The notes: generated from the sequence alone by a model not told the origin. DNA of 11,774 nt from Chloroflexota bacterium (GCA_005881235.1 VBEQ01000065.1:1-11774), one strand, 5' to 3'; positions 4,855 to 11,774 are shown, counted from the stretch's first letter. Program-made: numbers and translations.

Positions 4855-6957
4855 GTGCGCTACGCCGTCATCGGCGGCGGACCCTCGGGACTCTACTTCG
4901 CGCTGCTGGCCAAGAAGGCCAACCCGAGTGACGAGGTTCTCGTGGTGGAGCGTAATCCACCTGACGCCACCTTCGGTTGGGGTGTTGTCTTTTCCGAGGA
5001 GACACTCGGTGCGCTTCGGGATGCCGACTACGAAACCTTCACCGAGATCGGCGAAAGCTTCGCTCGCTGGAACGCGATCGACATCTATTACCGCGACACC
5101 ATGGTCCGGTCTCGCGGCCACGTTTTTACCGGGATCTCGCGCAAGCTGTTGCTCAACATCCTCCAGCGGCGCTGCCGCGCACTCGGGGTCCGGCTGGAGT
5201 TCGAGCGCGAGGTGCGCGACGTCGCGGAGCTCGAGGGCGCCGACCTGATCGTGGGGGCGGACGGCATCAACGGACTGGTCCGGCGGGCGTACGGCGAGTT
5301 CTTCAAGCCGCAGATCGCGACACATCCGACGAAGTACGTCTGGTTCGGGAGCGACCTGCCGCTCGACGCCTTCACCTTCATCTTCCGCCGCAACGCTGAC
5401 GGCCTTTTCCAGGTTCATGCCTATCCGTTCGACGCGCGCACCTGCACCTTCATCGTGGAGTGCCCGGAGGACGCCTGGCGCCGAGCCGGCCTGGAATCGG
5501 CGAGCGAGGCCCAGAGTATCGCCTACTGCGAAGCCCTCTTCCAGCCGGAGCTGCGCGGCCGGCGGTTGATGTCGAACCGCTCGCTCTGGGTCAACTTCTT
5601 GACCCTGCGCCAGGAGAGCTGGCACCACGGCAAGGTCGTGCTGCTCGGCGACGCCGCCCACACCGCGCATTTTTCGATCGGCTCGGGCACCAAGCTCGCG
5701 ATGGAGGACAGCATCGCGCTGGTCGATGCCCTGCGACGGCACGAGGACCTGGGCGCGGCCCTCAATGACTACGAGATGGAACGGCAGCCCATCGTCGAGC
5801 GCTTCCAGGAGGCCGCGCTCGAGAGTTCCAGCTACTTCGAGCATGTGTCGCGCTATGCCCAGTTCGATCCACGGCAGTTCGCCTTCAACCTGCTGACCCG
5901 CAGCCGGCGAATCACCTACATCAACCTGACGCAGCGCGATCCGGAGCTCATCCGCACCGTCGACTCCTGGTTCGCCGCCGCGGCGACGGGATCACCGGAC
6001 GGCGCCGTGCGCCTGAGCCCGCCACCGATGTTCACGCCGTTGCGAATCGGGGAGCTGACCATTCCCAACCGGGCCGTGGTGACGGCCGGACCGGACCTCG
6101 ACGCCGCCGCTTCCCAGGGGGCGGGCCTGGTGATCACCGAGTTTGTCAGCGTGACCGAGGACGGGCGCATCACGCCCGAGACGCCGGTTATCGATCGAGC
6201 ACGGCAGGAAATGCTGCGGCAGGCCGTGGAGCGGATCCACCAGACTGGAAGTCGCGTGGCGTTGCAGCTCGGTCACGCCGGCCGCCGGGGATCGATGCAG
6301 CCGCGCTCGCGAGGTGTCGACCGACCGCTCAGAGAGGGTGGGTGGCGACTCATCGCGGCGTCGCCAATCGCGTACACGCCGCACTCGGCTCTGCCGAAAG
6401 AGGTGACCCCTCGCGACATCGCGCACGTCATCAAGGTCTTTGCGGCTGCGGCGCAGGCGGCAGCGGGCTGCTGGTTCGACGCGCTGGAGCTCAACTTCGC
6501 TCACGGATATCTCGTCGCCGGCTTCATCTCGCCGCTAACGAATCGCCGGACCGACGAGTACGGCGGCTCACTGGAGAATCGCATGCGATTCCCGCTCGAG
6601 ATTGTCGATGCGGTACGGGCGAGCTGGGAGCGTCCCCTGCTCGTTCGCATTTCCGCCAGCGATTGGGCTGACGGTGGCATGGACCTCGATGAGTCGGTGG
6701 CTATCGCGGCGCTGTTGAGGACGCACCGCTGCGACCTGATCCATGTCGTGATGGGTCAAACGGTCTGGGAGAGTCGCCCCGACTACCGTCGTCTGTTCGG
6801 CGTGCCCGCCAGCGACCGCATCCGTAATGAGGCGGGCATTCCAACGATTGCCACCGGAAACATCACGACTTCCGACGACGTCAACACCATCCTCGCCGCC
6901 GGTCGGGCCGACCTGTGCGTTTTGGAGCTGACGACCATCGGAACGACCCCGAGATGA
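4855..6957 (+). CDS. Two-domain flavoprotein, 2-aminobenzoyl-CoA monooxygenase/reductase (salicylyl-CoA 5-hydroxylase-like) family, with shortened reductase domain
   Basis: Residues 1 to about 380 are a class A FAD monooxygenase domain: GGGPSG (7-12), DLIVGADG (130-137), and LLGDAAHTAHFSIGSG (263-278). Residues 392-700 are an Old Yellow Enzyme-type domain: MFTPLRIGELTIPNR, QLGHAGR (471-477), and AHGYL...SPLTNRRTDEYGGSLENR. This architecture matches 2-aminobenzoyl-CoA monooxygenase/reductase, which hydroxylates and reduces the ring of anthraniloyl-CoA, and the related salicylyl-CoA 5-hydroxylases. At 700 residues it is well short of the roughly 770 I expect. The reductase half lacks about 15 residues after NR (the PMxxYS...DFH region) and everything after RADLC (684-688), including the usual GRPxLADP flavin-phosphate segment. 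N547 replaces the first active-site His, while H550 is kept. The GTG at 4855 fits the Rossmann start. The TGA overlaps the next ATG. Monooxygenase function is likely; reductase activity is doubtful. Confidence 0.9.
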   Translation: MRYAVIGGGPSGLYFALLAKKANPSDEVLVVERNPPDATFGWGVVFSEETLGALRDADYETFTEIGESFARWNAIDIYYRDTMVRSRGHVFTGISRKLLLNILQRRCRALGVRLEFEREVRDVAELEGADLIVGADGINGLVRRAYGEFFKPQIATHPTKYVWFGSDLPLDAFTFIFRRNADGLFQVHAYPFDARTCTFIVECPEDAWRRAGLESASEAQSIAYCEALFQPELRGRRLMSNRSLWVNFLTLRQESWHHGKVVLLGDAAHTAHFSIGSGTKLAMEDSIALVDALRRHEDLGAALNDYEMERQPIVERFQEAALESSSYFEHVSRYAQFDPRQFAFNLLTRSRRITYINLTQRDPELIRTVDSWFAAAATGSPDGAVRLSPPPMFTPLRIGELTIPNRAVVTAGPDLDAAASQGAGLVITEFVSVTEDGRITPETPVIDRARQEMLRQAVERIHQTGSRVALQLGHAGRRGSMQPRSRGVDRPLREGGWRLIAASPIAYTPHSALPKEVTPRDIAHVIKVFAAAAQAAAGCWFDALELNFAHGYLVAGFISPLTNRRTDEYGGSLENRMRFPLEIVDAVRASWERPLLVRISASDWADGGMDLDESVAIAALLRTHRCDLIHVVMGQTVWESRPDYRRLFGVPASDRIRNEAGIPTIATGNITTSDDVNTILAAGRADLCVLELTTIGTTPR

Positions 6958-7997
6958 TGGCGACGTCTGGCGATCTGGTCGACTTTGCCAGGGGGCTCCC
7001 CAAGGCCGAACTGCATTTACACATCGAGGGCACGCTCGAGCCGGAGCTGATGTTCGAGCTGGCGCGCCGCAACGGCGTCCCCTTGCCGTATGCATCGGTG
7101 GACGACGTTCGCCGCGCCTACATCTTCAGCGATTTGCAATCGTTCCTCGACATCTACTATGCGGGCTGCCGAGTCTTGCTCAAGGAACAGGACTTCTACG
7201 ACCTGACCTGGGCGTATTTGACGCGGGCCGTCAGCCAGGGCGTGCGCCACGCGGAGATCTTCTTCGATCCGCAAACCCACACCGATCGCGGCGTGCCGTT
7301 CGAAAGCGTGGTCACCGGGATCCGCCGTGCCTTACACGACGGCGAGGCTCGCTTTCGCATCACCAGCGGGTTGATCATGTGCTTCCTCCGGCACCTGAGC
7401 GCAGACGCGGCCACGCGCACGCTGCACGAAGCTCTGCCTTTCAAGAAATGGATCCTCGCGGTCGGTCTGGATTCCTCAGAGGTGGGTCACCCGCCCGCGA
7501 AATTCGAGGACGTCTACAACCGTGCACGCGAGGCTGGCTTCCTGGCGGTCGCGCACGCCGGTGAGGAAGGGCCTCCGGCGTACGTCTGGGAAGCACTGGA
7601 TATCCTGAAGGCGCGACGGATCGACCACGGGGTGCGATGTGTGGAAGACGACCGCCTGGTGGGGCGCCTGGTCGAGGAACAGATTCCGCTCACCGTGTGT
7701 CCGCTCTCCAACGTGAAGCTGAGGGTCTTCCCGAATCTTAGGGCCCACAACCTCAAGCAACTCCTCGACCGGGGTCTGCTGGTGACCGTGAATTCCGACG
7801 ACCCGGCGTACTTCGGAGGCTACGTCGCCGATAACTTCCGCGATACCGCCGCCGCCCTTGGATTGGGGCGCGAGCAACTGCTCACGCTGGCGAGGAATTC
7901 ATTCGTCGCGTCTTTCGTGAGCGAGGAACAGCGGCGCGCCTACCTCGGCGACGTCGAGCGCTTCGCGGCTCAGCCCTCGCTGAAGACGATCTCCTGA
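6954..7997 (+). CDS. Adenosine/adenine deaminase family, probable adenine deaminase
   Basis: This 347-residue zinc hydrolase converts adenine to hypoxanthine plus ammonia if assigned correctly. Zinc ligands are H21 and H23 (AELHLHIEG), H201 (VAHAGEEG, with catalytic E204) and D282 in VNSDDPAYFGG. The segments FFDPQTHTDRG, GLDSSEVGHPPAKF and CPLSNVKL are typical of the adenine-deaminase subgroup (Aah1/Pseudomonas PA0148 type) rather than true adenosine deaminases, which usually have other residues in place of SSEVGHPP. The ATG at 6954 overlaps the flavoprotein stop as ATGA, and a second ATG follows at once at 6957. No strong ribosome binding site is visible, consistent with translational coupling. 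Its 3' end overlaps the convergent DUF3830 gene by 28 bases. The product hypoxanthine would feed the xanthine dehydrogenase encoded on the other strand. Confidence 0.9.
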   Translation: MMATSGDLVDFARGLPKAELHLHIEGTLEPELMFELARRNGVPLPYASVDDVRRAYIFSDLQSFLDIYYAGCRVLLKEQDFYDLTWAYLTRAVSQGVRHAEIFFDPQTHTDRGVPFESVVTGIRRALHDGEARFRITSGLIMCFLRHLSADAATRTLHEALPFKKWILAVGLDSSEVGHPPAKFEDVYNRAREAGFLAVAHAGEEGPPAYVWEALDILKARRIDHGVRCVEDDRLVGRLVEEQIPLTVCPLSNVKLRVFPNLRAHNLKQLLDRGLLVTVNSDDPAYFGGYVADNFRDTAAALGLGREQLLTLARNSFVASFVSEEQRRAYLGDVERFAAQPSLKTIS

Positions 7998-8377
7998 GCG
8001 CCCTCGTAGAGGACGCGCCGTCCCAACTCGGCCAGCAGGGCGCGTCCCTCCTCGATAGTCGCGAAGTGATTGCCGGCCAAGGGTCCGGCCTTGCTGCCGA
8101 AGGCGGTCGAGCCATAGGGAAAGAGCACTTCGGTCTCGCTGATGCCGCCGGGATAGAGCAGCAGCTGGCCGGCGGCGGGATAGCTGGTGTGATTCTCGTA
8201 GCCGAGGCCGGTCTTCAGGTCGCCGAGCGGAATCCACGCGGATTCGCCGCTCCAGCGCGCCTGCACCAGCTGGGCCCGCAAGGGCAGCAGCAGCCGGAAA
8301 GCGGCACAGGTCTTCGGGGCCGCGTCGCTTTCCCAGCGCGCTGTGAAGCGCAGCGAGCCAACAGCGATCTCAAGCAT
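7970..8377 (-). CDS. DUF3830 family protein
   Basis: This 135-residue protein matches my memory of DUF3830: an N-terminal strand followed by APKTCAAFRLLLPL, ARWSGESAWIPLGDL, ENHTSYPAAGQLLLYPGG, SETEVLFPYGS, and GPLAGNHFATI. The family is recalled as having a cyclophilin-like fold and no established function. There is no signal peptide or membrane segment, so it should be cytosolic. The ATG at 8377 overlaps the uricase stop (ATGCTTGA, 8370-8377), so it is the last gene of the urate-degradation operon and translationally coupled to uricase. That context suggests a role in purine or ureide metabolism, or as an accessory to one of these enzymes; the sequence does not show which. Its end overlaps the convergent adenine deaminase by 28 bases. 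Confidence 0.82.
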   Translation of the reverse strand: MLEIAVGSLRFTARWESDAAPKTCAAFRLLLPLRAQLVQARWSGESAWIPLGDLKTGLGYENHTSYPAAGQLLLYPGGISETEVLFPYGSTAFGSKAGPLAGNHFATIEEGRALLAELGRRVLYEGAQEIVFSEG

Positions 8378-9197
8378 CGCGGTTAAGCGTAAGGCCGATG
8401 AAGCCGTGCGCGGGCTTGGGGTCGCTGAAGACCTTCGTCGTAGGCTCGGTCGCCGAGACCTTGGAGGTGTCCCACAGACGGTTTTGCGCCTCGAAGCTCA
8501 CCTCGCTCATGCCGCCGAATTGCTCGAGGAGGCGGATTCCCATTTCGTGCACCAGGTGCTGGATCGACATGCTGACGAAATCATCGAAGGTGGCAATCAG
8601 GCCATCACGAACCGCCTCGGACGGTATATGCGCCGGACCGTCACCAATGCCGTCGTCCTGGTGCGCGTAGCGCCAGTACACATCGAGGTAGATGAACAGG
8701 GGTCGGTCGGAGACCTCCGCCAACGTGGTGTAGGCGTCGCGCGCGAAATCCTTGAAGGCGCTGCCGGTCAGCTTGACCAGCCGCAGGTTGCGCCGGCCGC
8801 AGCGAAGCTCGCGCAGCCCGTCTCGTCCGATGACCAGCTCGACCCACCCGTAGTCGTCATCCACCGGGCTGAGCAGTTTGGCGCCATGTTTGACAAAGGG
8901 CATCTCCCGGACCTCGATGCGCAGCCACTGCATCTGCGGATACGTCTCAAGGAAGCGACGGCCGAGGAATGCGGCAAACCCCTCGTGGGTCGCGCCCGGG
9001 TACTCGAGCGCCATGGCGTAGACAAAGTTCTTCATGGTGTCGGTCGCCACCACGTCGCGGTTGTTGCCCTGCGTGTAGGCCGGGAGGAAATTGTCTCCGA
9101 AGACGTCGATGCTTACGCGGCCGGCGAGCAGCCCACGGACCGGGTGCGTCCGGTAGAAGGAGACATTGTGCTTGCCATAGCGGATGTCGGCTTTCAC
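8370..9197 (-). CDS. pucL: Urate oxidase (uricase; factor-independent urate hydroxylase)
   Basis: This 275-residue cofactor-free enzyme oxidises urate to 5-hydroxyisourate with O2, giving H2O2. It shows the tunnelling-fold pattern IRYGKHNVSFYR at the N-terminus and the signature NNRDVVATDTMKN (residues 45-57). K9 and T52 correspond by eye to the catalytic Lys/Thr pair. Later motifs are LVKLTGSAFKDFARD, the acidic DRPLFIYLDVYWRY, and QHLVHEMGIRLLEQF. The C-terminal EVSFEAQNRLWDT resembles the Bacillus PucL-like group rather than the fungal/animal PNxH motif, so the position of the usual catalytic His is unclear to me. The GTG start at 9197 overlaps the OHCU decarboxylase stop (GTGA). Unlike Bacillus PucL, it is not fused to OHCU decarboxylase. 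It is the third step-enzyme in the operon and overlaps DUF3830 downstream. Confidence 0.95.
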   Translation of the reverse strand: MKADIRYGKHNVSFYRTHPVRGLLAGRVSIDVFGDNFLPAYTQGNNRDVVATDTMKNFVYAMALEYPGATHEGFAAFLGRRFLETYPQMQWLRIEVREMPFVKHGAKLLSPVDDDYGWVELVIGRDGLRELRCGRRNLRLVKLTGSAFKDFARDAYTTLAEVSDRPLFIYLDVYWRYAHQDDGIGDGPAHIPSEAVRDGLIATFDDFVSMSIQHLVHEMGIRLLEQFGGMSEVSFEAQNRLWDTSKVSATEPTTKVFSDPKPAHGFIGLTLNRDA

Positions 9198-9613
9198 CCG
9201 CGCAACCGGTCCTCGGCGATGTCGACGATAGCGCGCAGGCCATCCTCCAGCTCTTCCTCGCGGGATCGGCGCAGCCGCCGGCGGAGTTCCTCAACGATCT
9301 CGGCCTTCGGCCGCCGGTTGACGAACACCACGAAGCGAAAGCCGAAGCGCCGCTCGTATTCGGCATTGAGCCGGTGCAGTTCCGGCAATGCCTCGTTGCC
9401 CTGCTCCTGCAGCGAGCGCGCCGAGAGGCGGCCGGGGTTCTCGCCAATCCGGGGATGGGCGTTGAGCGTCGCCACCTTTTCCGAGTCGGTCAATGTGGGC
9501 AGGATCGCGCGCATGCGCGCGATCACGTCATCCGTCGAGTGATAGGGACCGGCGGCACGGACCTTTTCGGCAAGTGGGGTCGACCCTTCGAGGGCCTCCT
9601 CGATCGTGGTCAT
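9194..9613 (-). CDS. uraD: 2-oxo-4-hydroxy-4-carboxy-5-ureidoimidazoline (OHCU) decarboxylase
   Basis: This 139-residue protein decarboxylates OHCU to S-allantoin. Key features are H53 in LNAHPRIGE (the catalytic His), the conserved EQG at 69-71, and the C-terminal FGFRFVVFVNRR strand followed by a charged helix with a DIAEDRL ending. It is shorter than the usual 160-170 residues because the N-terminus before TPLAEKVRAAGPY is abbreviated. The ATG at 9613 is the most conventional start, though no good ribosome binding site precedes it. A GTG at 9616 and a TTG at 9634, 13 bases after the hydrolase stop and next to GAGG, are alternatives adding 1 or 7 residues. Its stop overlaps the uricase GTG, so the two are coupled. 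Confidence 0.88.
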   Translation of the reverse strand: MTTIEEALEGSTPLAEKVRAAGPYHSTDDVIARMRAILPTLTDSEKVATLNAHPRIGENPGRLSARSLQEQGNEALPELHRLNAEYERRFGFRFVVFVNRRPKAEIVEELRRRLRRSREEELEDGLRAIVDIAEDRLRG

Positions 9614-9647
9614 CACATGCGGAAGAATCCGCAACCTCGTCGACTGA

Positions 9648-9956
9648 TCATGTTCCGCGGTAGGTGGTGCAGGAAAACGGTGAGATCAGCAGCGGAACGT
9701 GGTAGTGCCGTCCCTCGTCGAGCTCGAGCTCCAGCGCGACCGTTTTGAAGAGGTGCGGCGTGCCGCCCCAGTAGGCGCCGACCTCGATCAGCAGCCGGTA
9801 CGACCCGGGATTGATACCGCCCCCGCTCAGGTCGGCAATCCGTCCCTGCGCGTCCGTCGTCAGCGTGCGCGTCCCCAGGGTCACGCGCACGCCGGCAGCC
9901 GGTTCTCCCGAGGCGACGTCGAGGACGTGGGTCGAGACCGTGGCCAGCTCGCTCAC
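9648..9956 (-). CDS. uraH: 5-hydroxyisourate hydrolase (transthyretin-like)
   Basis: This 102-residue transthyretin-related protein hydrolyses 5-hydroxyisourate to OHCU. The active-site residues expected for the family are present: H10 in STHVLD, R40 in QGRI, H86 in HYHVPLL, and a C-terminal Tyr-Arg-Gly end. Two deviations are visible. The last residue is Thr (YRGT) instead of the near-invariant Ser, and the usual FFPE segment reads LFKT. It is also slightly shorter than the usual 108-117 residues. There is no signal peptide, so it is cytosolic. The GTG start at 9956 overlaps the xanthine dehydrogenase stop as GTGA (9953-9956). A 34-base gap separates it from the ATG of the next gene. Confidence 0.94.
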   Translation of the reverse strand: MSELATVSTHVLDVASGEPAAGVRVTLGTRTLTTDAQGRIADLSGGGINPGSYRLLIEVGAYWGGTPHLFKTVALELELDEGRHYHVPLLISPFSCTTYRGT

Positions 9957-11774
9957 AATCCCACCAGGTCGTCGGGCTTGACCGGCGCCCGGTGCAGCTC
10001 GCGGCCGGTGGCATTGCGCAGCGCGGCCACCACCGCCGCGGGGACGACGACGGTCGAGGGCTCGCCGACCCCCTTGGCGCCGTAGGGGAGGCCGGGCTCG
10101 GGCTCCTCGACGATCTCCGAGACGACCGGCGGCATGTCGAGGATGGTGGGGATCAGGTAATCGGTGAAGGAAGCATTCTTCACCTGGCCGTCAACCAGGG
10201 CGACCTCCTCCATCAGCGCCAGCCCCAGGCCCTGCGCCGAGCCGCCCTCGATCTGGCCGAGGACTGACTGCGGATTCAGCGCGCGACCGACGTCCTGCGC
10301 GACCGCCAGCTGTAGGACACGAACCAGGCCGAGATCCTGGTCGACCTCGACCACGGCGCGGGCAGCGCCGAACGCGAAGGTGACGTGTGGGTCGCCTTGC
10401 CCACTGGCATCGAGCTTTCCGGTGGGCCGGTGATGAAAGACGCGGGTGGCCTCGACCGGCCGGCGCAGGTGGTGCAGGCCGCCGCTGTCCTCGATTTCGG
10501 CACGCACCGCCTGGCAGGCGAGTTGCACGGCCCCGCCCGTCATCATCGTCTGCCGCGAGGCTGAGCTGGAGCCGGCGGACCCGATCGCCGTGTCCGGCGG
10601 ACGGACCACGACGCGATCGATGCCGAGTTCCGTGCGGACAATTTGCGTCACGATGGTATCGAGCCCCTGTCCCACCTCGACCGCCGCCGTCTTCACCTCC
10701 GCGATGGGGCCTTCCCCATCGACCGAGACGCGCACCCACGCCTGCGAGGAATCGTCGAAGCCTTCGCTGTAGCCAAGGTTCTTGTACCCCACGGCGACAC
10801 CCACGCCCCGTTTGAGTCCCTCGCCGTGGCCGACGTTACCGGCGCCGCCCGGCAGCAGCATCGGATCGCGATCGAGCGCGGATTCCTCGGGCGGAAGAGG
10901 GAGCTGCTGCAATCGCTGCAGGCACTCGCGCACCGGGGCGACGCCCATGATTGGCTGACCGGTCGGGAGCACCGAGCCCGAGTGCAATGCGTTTTTGATG
11001 CGCAGCTCGATCGGATCGAGATTCAGCGCCGCGGCCAGCTTGTCCATCTGCGCCTCGTAGGCAAAACACGCTTGCACGGCCCCGAAGCCACGCATCGCCC
11101 CGCAGGGCGGGTTGTTGGTGAAGACCGCGGTGCCCTCCAGCCGCGCGTTGGGAACCTCGTACGGCCCGGCGGCAAAGGTGGTGGCGTTGCCGATCACGGC
11201 GGGCGACGTCGAGGTGTAGGCGCCGCCGTCGACCAGGATCCGCGCTTGGACATTGACCAGCGTTCCGTCGCGAGCCGCGCCGTGCCGCATCCAGACTCGC
11301 GATGGATGGCGGTGCACATGGCCGTAAAAGGATTCCTGCCGGCCGTACGACATCTTGACCGGCCGCTTCGTTCGCAGCGCCAGCAGGCAGGCATGGATCT
11401 GCATGCTGACATCCTCGCGCGCGCCGAAGGCGCCGCCGACGCCGGAGAGGTGGAGGCGCACCTTTTCCGGTGGCAGATCGAGGCAGGGGGCCAGCTGCTC
11501 GAGATCGGCGTGCAGCCACTGGGTCGCGATGAAGAGATCGACGCCGCCGTCGGGGGCGGGAACCGCCAGGCCCGCCTCGGGACCGAGGGGCGCCTGGTCC
11601 TGCATGCCGGTCTCGTACATCCCCTCCACCCAGACGTCGGCGGGCGCGCTGGGGTCGCCGTGGACGATCGTGAGGGTGCGCACAACGTTGCCCTGCGGAT
11701 GGACCGGTGGGGCCGCCGGTTCGAGCGCCTTCTCCATGTCGGTGACGGGGGTCAGGACCTTGTAGTTGACGGTG
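9953..11774 (-). CDS. Xanthine dehydrogenase, molybdenum-binding subunit (5' end outside window)
   Basis: The frame is open to the window edge (it continues as VNYKVLTPVTD before the ATG at 11737), so about 607 C-terminal residues are present and the N-terminus is missing. Mo-cofactor signatures are clear: GVGGAFGARED (near 11410-11455), CGAMRGFGAVQACFAYEAQ with the substrate-positioning Arg at 11090-11092, QTMMTGGAVQ, GQIEGGSAQGLG, and PYGAKGVGEPSTVV, with the catalytic Glu codon at 10061-10063. It would hydroxylate hypoxanthine and xanthine to urate, working with 2Fe-2S and FAD subunits that are not in this window. Its position at the head of the urate-degradation genes makes xanthine dehydrogenase the best call within the xanthine oxidase superfamily. 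An aldehyde oxidase-like or other purine hydroxylase specificity is possible from sequence alone. Its stop overlaps the hydrolase start. Confidence 0.92.
   Translation of the reverse strand, partial: TVNYKVLTPVTDMEKALEPAAPPVHPQGNVVRTLTIVHGDPSAPADVWVEGMYETGMQDQAPLGPEAGLAVPAPDGGVDLFIATQWLHADLEQLAPCLDLPPEKVRLHLSGVGGAFGAREDVSMQIHACLLALRTKRPVKMSYGRQESFYGHVHRHPSRVWMRHGAARDGTLVNVQARILVDGGAYTSTSPAVIGNATTFAAGPYEVPNARLEGTAVFTNNPPCGAMRGFGAVQACFAYEAQMDKLAAALNLDPIELRIKNALHSGSVLPTGQPIMGVAPVRECLQRLQQLPLPPEESALDRDPMLLPGGAGNVGHGEGLKRGVGVAVGYKNLGYSEGFDDSSQAWVRVSVDGEGPIAEVKTAAVEVGQGLDTIVTQIVRTELGIDRVVVRPPDTAIGSAGSSSASRQTMMTGGAVQLACQAVRAEIEDSGGLHHLRRPVEATRVFHHRPTGKLDASGQGDPHVTFAFGAARAVVEVDQDLGLVRVLQLAVAQDVGRALNPQSVLGQIEGGSAQGLGLALMEEVALVDGQVKNASFTDYLIPTILDMPPVVSEIVEEPEPGLPYGAKGVGEPSTVVVPAAVVAALRNATGRELHRAPVKPDDLVGL

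Noticed and set aside
4336..5844. A 502-codon open frame on the minus strand opposite the luciferase-like gene and the flavoprotein.
   Set aside because: It lies antisense to two well-supported genes and its translation shows no family motif. Long antisense frames are common in GC-rich coding DNA with strong third-position bias.
6915..6953. A longer start for the adenine deaminase at GTG 6915.
   Set aside because: It would add 13 residues encoded within the flavoprotein gene with no family match; the ATGA overlap start at 6954 is simpler.
6890..6957. A frameshift that might hide the missing C-terminus of the flavoprotein reductase domain.
   Set aside because: The other two frames after RADLC show no GRPxLADP-like sequence, and the deaminase gene begins immediately, so the shortening looks real in this sequence.
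8343..9542. A 399-codon open frame on the plus strand across the DUF3830, uricase and OHCU decarboxylase genes.
   Set aside because: It is antisense to three genes with clear motifs and shows no recognisable domain of its own, so it is a shadow of their codon bias.

Overview
The window looks like high-GC chromosomal DNA from a soil-type bacterium. Genes are tightly packed, GTG starts are common, a luciferase-like flavin/F420-type oxidoreductase is present, and there is a secreted CHRD-domain protein. This fits Chloroflexota/Dormibacterota- or Actinomycetota-like lineages, but the assignment is an impression and no rRNA or tRNA supports it.

Bases 1-6957 hold a CoA-thioester aromatic-catabolism cluster. 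The plus strand carries the C-terminus of a PLP-dependent threonine/serine dehydratase, an SDR dehydrogenase and an acyl-CoA dehydrogenase, closed by a clear hairpin terminator at 2149-2186. The minus strand carries a crotonase-fold protein and an overlapping RidA-family protein, followed by a CHRD-domain secreted protein that may be an unrelated insertion. On the plus strand again, a luciferase-like oxidoreductase is followed after 3 bases by a large two-domain flavoprotein of the 2-aminobenzoyl-CoA monooxygenase/reductase (salicylyl-CoA 5-hydroxylase-like) family. The set of flavoprotein, crotonase, SDR, acyl-CoA dehydrogenase and RidA resembles the aerobic 2-aminobenzoyl-CoA (anthranilate) clusters known from Azoarcus evansii. 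The CoA ligase is not in the window. The reductase half of the flavoprotein appears to have lost conserved flavin-binding segments.

Bases 6954-11774 hold purine catabolism. An adenine-deaminase-type enzyme on the plus strand is translationally coupled (ATGA overlap) to the flavoprotein. Converging on it from the minus strand is a compact operon, read from the right: xanthine dehydrogenase Mo subunit (5' end outside the window), 5-hydroxyisourate hydrolase, OHCU decarboxylase, urate oxidase, and a DUF3830 protein. Together these cover adenine to hypoxanthine to xanthine to urate to 5-hydroxyisourate to OHCU to S-allantoin. The FAD and 2Fe-2S subunits of xanthine dehydrogenase would have to lie outside the window.

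I found no mobile element, CRISPR array, RNA gene or phage signature. The points most worth attention are the eroded reductase domain with a flavin/F420-type oxidoreductase directly upstream, a RidA protein without its hallmark arginine, a crotonase without the hydratase glutamates, and a DUF3830 protein coupled to uricase.
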